DNA of 39,107 bases from Gnetum montanum (Eukaryota > Streptophyta > Gnetopsida > Gnetales > Gnetaceae), in contig MNCI01023467.1 in NCBI GenBank assembly GCA_015680685.1, positions 7,190 to 46,296 of the forward strand, given 5' to 3'. Below are positions 34,401 to 39,107 of the stretch, in pieces. Position 1 is the first letter of the stretch, and each line of letters begins with the position of its first letter. The position numbers were made by a program, and so were the translations under genes. The notes below the pieces were generated by a model that saw only the letters and a program-made list of their open reading frames with translations, was not told where the DNA came from and did no database searches.

Positions 34401-36726
34401 ATTTGAGTCAAAGAATGCACTTCGTGTATTTAATCAATTGGCTGGTTTGACGAACGATGTTTCTCATGCTTTCAATGAGAAAATATTGCATACACATGTT
34501 GAATATTGTGAAACGTTGCTGGATGCTGCAAAAGTTCATAGAGAGGCTGCAGAAAGAGAAGAGCAGCAGAATCGTCACAAACTTGAAGTGGCCCGACAAC
34601 TTATTGTAGCAGAAGAAGCTCGAAGAAAAGCAGATGCAGAACGCAGACTTCAGGTATAAAGACTTAATAACGGAAATATATGATTCAGTCCTGATGTTTA
34701 TTTTTATTACCATTTGATATGAATTGTTGTGTTTTGATCATCTATGGTCAAGTAATGCATTGTATTTATTTTCTCAGCTAGAACGTAGGAAACAAGAAGA
34801 GGAACTTCTTCGAGTTCGTCAACAGGAGGAACATTTTGCCCGAGTGAAGGTTTTTAATCTTTAAATCTCTACCTACTTAATTTATTTAATTTATGTTAGA
34901 GTAATTTCCTTTCGTTTTATGGTTGCTTGTATTTGCTGGAGTGCACCTTAAAGGTTTATCTTTGTAACTGTAGAAGCCACATTGTGTGGCTTAAAAAGGG
35001 TTTTTCTTTATCATAGATTATTGATTCCATGCAAGTTTGTTGTTTGTTTGTGTTTATGAGCTCTGTTATCTCGGATTTAATTTCCCTTCAAAGCTTTCTG
35101 ATTATCTTCTGGGATTAGCTTTAGGCTAAGAGCCCAAAATCAAGGAAAAAGTAGTGATGCTTATTTATTATTTAGATTTTTGAATGGGTTGTCTGTAGCG
35201 TTTATTGAATTTAAAATTGCATGCTACTTTTGCTGTGATTGAAACTTGACTTAATGGATAACCTGTTGGCTCATGTCCCTTAGGTTGAACTTCATATGCA
35301 CACTGACCAGAGTCAAGATATATGTTCAAGTTGATAAATAAAGGAAATAATGGGGATTCTGTTTCTACAATATTAGGCATCATATTTTACTGTGTTTTGT
35401 ACTATCACATTGCAAAAATTGGATCCTAAGTTCAATTACATGTATTGATGATGATAATACTGAAAGTTGATTGCATGCTTAGCAGAATACCAGGGACACT
35501 GCATGTCACTAGCACTAATGTACATCTGTAAAATTAATGTGTTCAAGCTTGGGCTAGGCTGTGTCATCCACTTAGGGAGGACAGAAATTTGTGTGGTCCA
35601 AATGATTTGTCATGGTTCAGGGCACTAAGACTTGGAAAATTTGATACCCAGTGGACGAAATGAACCTGGCTCTGCCACGGATGGTTCGGTTCATCACATG
35701 GGTTAGAAGGACACCATGCTAATAACGTTGTAGCTAAAAAATTTTTTACTTTCAATTTTTTGCTCAATCAGTGCTTGATTTTTGGTGAAAATATGAATAT
35801 AAATATATTTCTAGAAAACTTCTAATCAGGGAAGCCTCAAACGATCATTTTTTACCACATTAAAGATGATGTTTTTGTAAGCAATGAAACCAATGAAGGT
35901 CCAGAGAGTCGTAGCCTTCGACTTGCCAATCAATCCATCAAAAAATACTTTGCAGAAAAAGCTTAGAGTGGAAAATTATCAGATATTAAAATGTCGTACA
36001 ATATTTTGCAGACAGATTTGTATGTATTTTATTCTTTTTTGCCAAAGAAAATGATGACAGGTGAATTGTAACGTGCACAACTAATAATAATTTGCTGGGC
36101 CGTGTTCTGAGTATAGGAACTGTGGAGGATGAAGGGTGGTAAAGACAAAGGGGATGATGATGCCGAGATTGGCCAAAGTGATAGGAAAAGAAAGAAGGAT
36201 AGAGAGAGAGATAAAGACAAGGAAAAGAAAAGGAGAAAGAAGGATAAATATCAAAAACATCTCGAGTATGATGGTTCTCCAGTTGAGGAAGCCGAAGTTG
36301 TTCTTGAGCAAGATCAAAACTACATGATAGAAAAATCGGCTGATAATAATGCTCAAGATCTACTGGCTGCTGCAGGGCTGGAGGATTCTGATGAAGGAGA
36401 GACGGTAAATCTAGTTTGATATTAGTGAGTGGTTCCAAGATTTGGGGTACATTAGATTTGTAATGTAATGCCACCCTACCCTGTTTTCCTTGCAGAATCA
36501 AGCATCATCAATGAAATCACGAAGAAGACAAGCCTGCTCTGATTCAGAAGATGAAATGGCTGCCGCAAAGCAGAGTGCAGAGGAATATGTTGAGCCATAT
36601 GAACCACACCTGACTGAACCATACGAACCACAGTTTCAAGAGAGTGATGGGGAGAACGGAGAAAACATTGAAGACTCAGCTGAGGATATTGGTAATAACA
36701 GAGATATGGCTGCTGAGAGCGATTAG
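6780..36726 (+). CDS. CTR9: CTR9 homologue, Paf1 complex TPR scaffold subunit (24 exons)
   Basis: Exons: 6780-6920, 7334-7400, 10358-10552, 16297-16397, 18653-18706, 18812-18928, 20276-20339, 20497-20711, 20809-20893, 21905-22005, 22117-22209, 23392-23460, 23593-23685, 28358-28624, 28760-28840, 28975-29133, 29234-29329, 31543-31644, 31727-31834, 31932-32156, 34387-34653, 34778-34849, 36117-36404, 36496-36726. All join in frame to 1,096 residues, close to Arabidopsis VIP6/ELF8. The product starts MRYLYIPVQNSEEEV, carries TPR-type helical repeats over about residues 120-770, a charged coiled coil at about 850-925, a Lys/Arg-rich stretch (about 940-965) and an acidic C-terminus. In yeast, animals and Arabidopsis, CTR9 scaffolds the Paf1 complex in the nucleus, which couples RNA polymerase II elongation to H2B ubiquitination and H3K4/H3K36 methylation; Arabidopsis mutants flower early through reduced FLC. 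The start is the first ATG after an ATG-free leader and matches the conserved N-terminus. All introns are GT-AG except intron 13 (GC-AG). Exon boundaries are inferred from splice consensus, frame and family similarity. Confidence 0.97.
6921..7333 (+). other. CTR9 intron 1
   Basis: 413 bp, donor GTAAGC, acceptor TTGCAG. I recognise no repeat or coding relic in it. Confidence 0.85.
7745..7865 (+). repeat. SINE-like element, family B (best copy)
   Basis: ATAGTTCAGTTGGGTAGAGC closely resembles a tRNA D-arm/A box (TAGCTCAGTTGGTAGAGC). It is followed by AAGTCACAGGTTCAAACCC, a tRNA-type B box. No acceptor stem pairing is visible, and a non-tRNA body (GAGACACATCTGAGCCTGGG) follows. Confidence 0.65.
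9650..9725 (-). repeat. SINE-like fragment, family A, antisense
   Basis: On the minus strand: GTAAGAATCTTGATTTGG then AAGTTTGATTCCAGTGGG, matching the antisense copy at 4267 nearly base for base in the middle. Confidence 0.55.
9866..10200 (+). repeat. Degenerate tandem duplication, about 169-bp unit
   Basis: Two copies begin with TTAATTGCCTAA (about 9869 and 10038). Both contain ACATAGACTTTTTGTGC, TTGGATTGATATTACA, GCATTTACCATTG and GTCCCATGTTA. The copies differ by scattered substitutions and small gaps. Confidence 0.75.
10358..10552 (+). CDS. CTR9: CTR9 exon 3: first helical repeats
   Basis: Residues about 70-134. It contains YDRVAILNALGAYLINKAK followed by a charged linker and a TPR-like helix with NKASKIDAHEPSVYVVKGQ continuing into exon 4. 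It begins and ends in phase 1. It is isolated by two large introns (2,957 and 5,744 bp). Confidence 0.95.
12925..13577 (+). repeat. Three-copy degenerate repeat in intron 3
   Basis: Copies start at about 12925, 13118 and 13378, each with CATATTAGA-GAAG, GGAATATGTGCCTTAGATG, TTTGACATATTG, GTGAATGATGTCAATGGTC and TTTATGCCTTTG. The first two are 193 bp apart. Between the second and third there is a partial copy that brings the spacing to 260 bp. I cannot tie the unit to a known element. Confidence 0.75.
14030..14115 (-). repeat. SINE-like fragment, family B, antisense
   Basis: On the minus strand: CTTACAAGTCACAGGTTCAA followed by TCC, the family B B-box region seen at 7745. Confidence 0.5.
14930..15010 (-). 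repeat. tRNA-head SINE-like fragment, antisense
   Basis: On the minus strand: GGTAGGTGCCACAGGCC then ATGGTTCAATCCTGGC, with an A-box-like and a good B-box-like motif. The body differs from families A to C, so it may be a separate family. Confidence 0.4.
15300..16075. other. Unidentified open segment in intron 3
   Basis: A 132-codon open frame (15676-16074, +) and a 77-codon frame on the other strand (15869-15636) overlap here. The minus frame reads LASLAIINCVVLDNLEQLNG-like text (with a leading F in place of the first L), loosely like a leucine-rich repeat, but with no NB-ARC or TIR motif nearby. I do not recognise either as a gene. It is probably a decayed insertion. Confidence 0.2.
16297..16397 (+). 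CDS. CTR9: CTR9 exon 4: TPR segment
   Basis: Residues 135-168, with QLLLTKGEFDQASNF and the family-conserved VPALLGQ. In the Arabidopsis protein as I recall it this segment reads more like a standard TPR helix pair; here the second helix (FIGIAIDGQQDY) looks diverged. Acceptor TACCAG, donor GTATTA. Confidence 0.95.
16398..18652 (+). other. CTR9 intron 4
   Basis: 2,255 bp, AT-rich. The only recognisable element is an antisense SINE-like copy at about 18305-18405. Acceptor TTGCAG. Confidence 0.85.
18305..18405 (-). repeat. SINE-like element, family B, antisense
   Basis: On the minus strand: GAAGCATAGTTCACTTGATT, then TCTGCAAGTCACAAGTTCAG and CCTAGGGGCACAGTACAAAG. Head and body both match the 7745 copy (CCTGGGGACACAGTAAAG). 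Confidence 0.6.
18653..18928 (+). CDS. CTR9: CTR9 exons 5-6: canonical TPRs
   Basis: Exon 5 (18653-18706) encodes ACVQYNLGRYLESLELYK and exon 6 (18812-18928) continues with RALRVNPDCPASVRLGIG and LGQFRKARQAFERVLQ. Two TPRs are clear from the spacing of Leu/Gly, Ala and the terminal Pro. The acceptor of exon 6 (GAAAAG) has no pyrimidine tract, but frame and homology require it. Confidence 0.95.
18929..20275 (+). other. CTR9 intron 6
   Basis: 1,347 bp. It has a small degenerate repeat at 19655-19765, in which a GCATTCTG-CCAA type unit recurs about three times, and a duplicated ATTCATAATCTAGA at about 20042 and 20072. Nothing coding is seen. Confidence 0.8.
20276..20893 (+). CDS. CTR9: CTR9 exons 7-9: TPR block
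   Basis: Exons 20276-20339, 20497-20711 and 20809-20893 encode residues about 226-346. They include LDPENVEALVSLGIMDLQMN, then RMRRAFEIYPYCAMALNHLA with DHFFFTGKHF, and SHSYYNLARSYHSKGDYETA. The HFFFTG and YNLARSYHSKGD stretches are strongly conserved plant CTR9 signatures. The introns here are short (157 and 97 bp). Confidence 0.96.
20894..21904 (+). other. CTR9 intron 9
   Basis: 1,011 bp, AT-rich, with no recognisable repeat or gene. Donor GTGAGC, acceptor AACAG. Confidence 0.8.
21905..22209 (+). CDS. CTR9: CTR9 exons 10-11: TPR block
   Basis: Exons 21905-22005 and 22117-22209 encode residues 347-411: LAQVQLKLGEFKAALANFEK, VLEVHPENCETLK and AVGHIYVQQKQIKKAVEVYR. Two successive TPRs are readable, each closing with the usual proline (HPEN, DPHD). 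The intron between them is 111 bp. Confidence 0.95.
22210..23391 (+). other. CTR9 intron 11
   Basis: 1,182 bp, AT-rich. I see no coding relic or clear repeat. Confidence 0.8.
23392..23685 (+). CDS. CTR9: CTR9 exons 12-13, ending at a GC donor
   Basis: Exon 12 (23392-23460) encodes FLELGEVLISSDVGGALSSL. Exon 13 (23593-23685) encodes the conserved IPIELLNNIGILHFEREEFE. The sequence after the last Glu codon is GCAAGT. Moving the cut to the nearest GT, 6 bp further on, would destroy the frame of exon 14, so this is a GC-AG intron. Confidence 0.93.
24655..24770 (+). repeat. SINE-like element, family A, with A-rich tail
   Basis: CTAGTGGTAAGATCTTGGCC, CATGGGTTCAATGCTG and GCACTGAGTTATA, followed by an A-rich run (about 24742-24765). 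The tail at the end of the unit fits a retroposed SINE. Confidence 0.65.
25090..25956 (-). pseudogene. LINE ORF2 reverse transcriptase remnant
   Basis: Palm motif A reads LDIAKAYN (about 25911-25888; usual LDI-KAYD). Motif B is QRNPLSPYLFIL (about 25730-25690) with a TGA where Arg is normal. The catalytic box is YVNDTILF (25611-25588; usual YADDTILF), so one catalytic Asp has become Asn. The thumb region with QFLSRKGQILLAISIL is at 25368-25200. The element cannot be autonomously active. Confidence 0.88.
26046..26544 (-). pseudogene. LINE ORF2 endonuclease remnant
   Basis: It starts MKIMSWNCRGQG and has CDVVCLQETKL, with the metal-binding Glu of the AP-endonuclease fold. At about 26232-26255 a minus-strand frame reads WILVGDFN flanked by stops. 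At about 26120-26046 GGCLFTWNNRR and SHIDRVW give the C-terminal SxxDR part. At least two frame changes and several stops break it. Confidence 0.85.
27013..27848 (-). pseudogene. LINE ORF1 remnant: DUF4283-like plus CCHC zinc knuckle
   Basis: The first piece (27848-27633) contains INTVKHSLVGRFVSSG, the start of the plant LINE ORF1 domain. It is separated by a frameshift (about 27640-27680) from a 221-codon open frame (27678-27013) with FVFRNVDDRDQVLLGRPWFF, VSVWIRVSGVPWELWTPNLL and RMGFARFCVW. A CX2CX4HX4C knuckle follows, with Cys173, Cys176, His181 and Cys186 of that frame. ORF1 proteins of this type bind element RNA. Confidence 0.85.
28358..29329 (+). CDS. CTR9: CTR9 exons 14-17: central TPR region
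   Basis: Exons 28358-28624, 28760-28840, 28975-29133 and 29234-29329 cover residues 466-666. Exon 14 has the conserved EALGDGIWI, then a loop of low conservation (about residues 482-512, cysteine-containing), then KVTTLFNLARLFEQ. Exon 15 has YVDAYLRLAAIAFARNNI. Exon 16 holds a TPR and GGKDSFAALSL. Exon 17 starts with the invariant GNWNY. Introns 14-16 are 100-135 bp. Confidence 0.95.
29330..31542 (+). other. CTR9 intron 17
   Basis: 2,213 bp, AT-rich. It contains a sense SINE-like copy at about 30100-30190. Short open frames in it match nothing I recognise. Confidence 0.82.
30100..30190 (+). repeat. SINE-like element, family A
   Basis: GTTAGGCTAGTGGTAAGAGT, then CAGTTTCAATTCCAGTGGGC and AACATTAAGTTAGAG. 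This is the clearest family A head in the window. Confidence 0.6.
31543..32156 (+). CDS. CTR9: CTR9 exons 18-20: most conserved TPR block
   Basis: Exons 31543-31644, 31727-31834 and 31932-32156 cover residues 667-811. They include NFYAANGAAILLAEKGLFDV, MPDVWVNLAHVYLAQGQFAL, MYQNCLRKFYYGTD and RTLLRAIHLAPSNYLLRFDV, ending in KKQKRTADE. These are the easiest segments for assigning the family. The two internal introns are 82 and 97 bp. Confidence 0.96.
32570..32660 (-). repeat. SINE-like fragment, antisense
   Basis: On the minus strand: CTACAGGTCACAAGTTTGAT followed by CCCAATGGG, a B-box region shared with families A and B. Confidence 0.45.
33165..33320 (+). repeat. SINE-like element, family C
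   Basis: GTGATGGTAGGGTGTTTGTT, then AAGACTTGGGTTTGAGCC and GCACAACCACTTGAAAAAGA. It aligns through the whole body with the copy at 3410-3590. A T-rich run follows at about 33340. Confidence 0.65.
34387..34849 (+). CDS. CTR9: CTR9 exons 21-22: coiled-coil region
   Basis: Exons 34387-34653 and 34778-34849 cover residues 812-924. After VRQAVFESKNALRVFNQLAG the chain becomes a long charged helix, with KVHREAAEREEQQNRHKLEV, AEEARRKADAERR and RKQEEELLRVRQQEEHFARV. The Arg/Glu/Gln alternation predicts a single alpha-helix or coiled coil, as in other CTR9 proteins. Confidence 0.95.
34850..36116 (+). other. CTR9 intron 22
   Basis: 1,267 bp, donor GTTTTT (weak), acceptor TATAG. The stretch 35535-35725 is less AT-rich than its surroundings and may be a repeat fragment, but I cannot name it. 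Confidence 0.8.
36117..36726 (+). CDS. CTR9: CTR9 exons 23-24: basic stretch and acidic C-terminus
   Basis: Exon 23 (36117-36404) has a Lys/Arg-rich nuclear-localisation-type stretch (RKRKKDRERDKDKEKKRRKK) and the conserved AQDLLAAAGLEDSDEGE. Exon 24 (36496-36726) has RRRQACSDSEDE, a casein-kinase-like acidic serine motif also found near the end of other plant CTR9s, then a short duplication (EPYEPH / EPYEPQ) and an acidic tail ending at TAG 36724-36726. Confidence 0.95.
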
Positions 36727-37227
36727 TGTTCCTGTGTTCACTTCTCTTTGAAATGTATAGCTATATTATTTGCTTTTCTTCTCTCTGGTTTTGTTGTTAT
36801 GCCTGAAGCTTCTTCGTAATTTTGTATATGGATAATGATCTGTACGGACAATGTATACAGTGTACGTGATTTCAAATTCAATGAGCCAATTTTTTCCCTA
36901 CTTTTTTGACATGGAAAAATTTGATATTCTTAATTATTGCTGTGGCTCCAGGAGCCGTTTAAAACTTTCAATGAGTACACTTTTAACATCATGATGTTCA
37001 ACACTTTTTAGTGATCTAGTCTACTACGTTTCGTTGGCTTGGAGGAAAATATCTTAACGAGAAATGCTACACAAATACTATTAAAAGTTTGCCCGATACT
37101 TGAGATCAAAATTATATTTTGAAGTGCTGATGGTGACACCGTTTGTTTATTTTTAGGGCCATTGAAACTGGCTGTATGTGCCAAAATGTTAGGTGTTTCT
37201 CTAACATTTAAGTGCAATGCCAATAAA
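36727..37227 (+). promoter_or_regulatory. CTR9 3' UTR with candidate poly(A) signal
   Basis: AT- and T-rich sequence follows the stop codon. The first exact AATAAA I see downstream is at 37222-37227 (in CCAATAAAGC), about 495 bp after the stop. Plant signals are often non-canonical, so the true end may be nearer. No other coding sequence is seen here. Confidence 0.35.
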
Positions 37228-37690
37228 GCTTTCCACTTTTAGCGAGCATTCAGTGTATTCAACACTATCACTTATATGCACATTAGTTTGCTTTTGGACA
37301 AAAATATTAGCTCAACATGTTGTTTATGCTATAGAAACCTTTTTTTGGGTGATTTGTGATGCATAAATAATTTTAACGGCCATATTCAAATCATGTATAA
37401 GGTATTGGCCTTCAGAATTTCTTGATTCTTACTATGTGAGACCATGCATTTGATGTTTATCCTTCTGAGGTGTTAATTTTGTACGACAGAATCTTGTTTT
37501 ATGATGTAATGGGCAAAGTTCAGGTATTTTTTCAGAAGGGACAGATGAAATAATAATATATTAAAAAATAAAATTTATAAGGAAAACAGGCAATAAAAGT
37601 ATATAGGCACAAAAAGCAAGGATAAATGGATGAGCAGGTTAAGTTGAGGGTAATTTGTCTGTAATCTTAAATTGTCTACAATCTTCTTTG
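37228..37690. other. Intergenic stretch downstream of CTR9
   Basis: AT-rich sequence with no gene or recognisable repeat before the tandem array. Confidence 0.6.
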
Positions 37691-38330
37691 ATGTGTAAGT
37701 TGACTTTACTGTTCATGGTGGGCAGCGATAGAATAGATAATATTAGTTTCTAGGAATTACTTATTTTATTCACATCATTCTTTATTATTAGAAAACCGTG
37801 ATTTAAAAGAATATTTTTTTGGCAATACCGATTTTATGATTAGATAATATTAGATGTGTAAGTTGACTTTACTGTTCATGGTGGGCAGCGAATAGATAAT
37901 ATTAGTTTCTAGGAATTACTTATTTTATTCACATCATTCTTTATTATTAGAAAACCGTGATTTAAAAGAATATTTTTTTGGCAATACCGATTTTATGATT
38001 AGATAATATTAGATGTGTAAGTTGACTTTACTGTTCATGGTGGGCAGCGAATAGATAATATTAGTTTCTAGGAATTACTTATTTTATTCACATCATTCTT
38101 TATTATTAGAAAACCGTGATTTAAAAGAATATTTTTTTGGCAATACCGATTTTATGATTAGATAATATTAGATGTGTAAGTTGACTTTACTGTTCATGGT
38201 GGGCAGCGAATAGATAATATTAGTTTCTAGGAATTACTTATTTTATTCACATCATTCTTTATTATTAGAAAACCGTGATTTAAAAGAATATTTTTTTGGC
38301 AATACTGATTTTATGATTAGATAATATTAG
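37691..38330. repeat. Four-copy tandem array of a 159-bp unit
   Basis: Copies start at 37691, 37854, 38013 and 38172, each with ATGTGTAAGTTGACTTTACT. They are almost identical. Copy 1 carries 4 extra bases (TAGA after CAGCGA), and copy 4 has one C-to-T change near its end. Each unit holds two copies of TAGATAATATTAG, which could have seeded the expansion by slippage or unequal exchange. No ORF spans it. Confidence 0.95.
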
Positions 38331-38519
38331 TTTGAATATGATTGAATTCCACGAATTGTTGTAATTAAATTAATAGTCTTTGGGAAAACATTAAAGTTTC
38401 AAAACAGAGATTTTGAGTTAGTAATTTACCCTCTTGTTTTTCCAATTGTTTTTTATATGTACATATGGTGTTCACAGAATTTATTAACTCGGGAAACGCC
38501 TTATAAATAAACGAGTATT

Positions 38520-39107
38520 AAAGGAGAAAACCCAAGTTGGGGCACAACCAAATGTCCACACATATTGGTTTGTTACAGAATAGAATGACATAGAATTAGA
38601 TGAGGCAAAGAGCTCTTAATTAAGGATAGAGAGAGTTTCAATGGTGACTCCACATAATGAAAAGGGAAAGCTTCATTGCAGAGATTATTGATGTTAAGTG
38701 TAACTGGAACACACAGGTCTTTCCTATAGTTGCAAAAGATGAACCAATTGATGATTGTTCAGATTGAACTTGGATGCTTGAGATGTGAGTTGAAAATGGG
38801 TGAGGTGAAAGATCTGCAACTTCTCCAATCTAGTGAGCAAACATTTATTAGAATAATCTATCTTTTGAAATAGAACATTGCATTATCGTTTCCAAATATA
38901 ATATAAAATAGTAGGCCTAATAACTTTCCATAGAAAATTAAGATTAGCAGAAGTAATGTTCAAGAATCTGAATATGGCATCCTCTTGAGATAGCTTGTAT
39001 GATGGAAAAGCTTTGGAAGCCCATTGCCACACATGTTGAGCAAAGGGACAATGCCAAAATACATGGACAAAGTCATCTTTTCCACCACATAGAGGGCAAT
39101 TGGGATT
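38520..39107 (-). mobile_element. LINE ORF2 C-terminal fragment, cut by the window end
   Basis: From the window end on the minus strand the frame reads NPNCPLCGGKDDFVHVFWHC then PFAQHVWQW, the zf-RVT zinc-binding domain at the LINE ORF2 C-terminus (CxxC, H and C present). Then follows WKVIRPTILYYIWKR and a stop (about 38905). One more in-frame piece, CNVLFQKIDY, follows the stop. The lower boundary is approximate. Confidence 0.78.

Noticed and set aside
36136-36327. Alternative plus-strand frame in CTR9 exon 23
   Set aside because: It is a shifted reading of the Lys/Arg-rich exon; the in-frame reading continues CTR9 with conserved motifs.
35986-36501. 171-codon minus-strand ORF
   Set aside because: It is the complement of CTR9 exon 23; the AAG/GAG-rich coding strand gives a Ser/Leu/Phe-rich artificial frame.
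37691-38330. CRISPR-like array
   Set aside because: The units are contiguous 159-bp tandem repeats with no unique spacers, in a plant nuclear context.
1-39107. A previously undescribed biological system or integrated virus
   Set aside because: I saw no cluster of unfamiliar genes, no viral structural or replication genes, and no operon-like arrangement. The window is one conserved gene surrounded by repeats.

Overview
This window is plant nuclear DNA. It is AT-rich, has GT-AG introns of very uneven length, and carries plant-type L1 LINEs, an LTR retrotransposon end and tRNA-derived SINE-like repeats. Long repeat-filled introns in a housekeeping gene point to a large-genome seed plant. A gymnosperm is plausible, but the sequence alone does not settle the lineage.

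One protein-coding gene dominates. On the + strand from 6780 to 36726 lies a complete CTR9 (VIP6/ELF8 in Arabidopsis), the TPR scaffold subunit of the Paf1 transcription-elongation complex. I could join 24 exons (3,291 nt with the stop, 1,096 residues) with every junction in frame. Its 23 introns run from 82 to 5,744 bp. Intron 13 starts with GC instead of GT and contains a broken LINE.

Layout. Positions 1-1393 are the 3' end of an LTR retrotransposon with its 3' LTR at 585-1393. Positions 1394-4460 are a patchwork of antisense LINE remnants and SINE-like repeats. Positions 4609-4940 are a degenerate tandem array. Positions 4983-5803 hold an unrecognised minus-strand gene or gene fragment with a plausible spliced structure. 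Positions 5900-6415 are a near-perfect 516-bp foldback element just upstream of the CTR9 promoter. CTR9 follows. After it come a possible polyadenylation signal, a recent four-copy tandem array of a 159-bp unit (37691-38330), and the C-terminal part of another antisense LINE that runs off the window end.

All three recognisable LINE remnants lie antisense to CTR9, while SINE-like copies occur in both orientations. I found no RNA gene, CRISPR array, or novel enzymatic or defence system. The observations most worth following are the promoter-proximal foldback, the SINE-like families inside CTR9 introns, the GC-AG intron, the young tandem array and the unidentified minus-strand coding segment.
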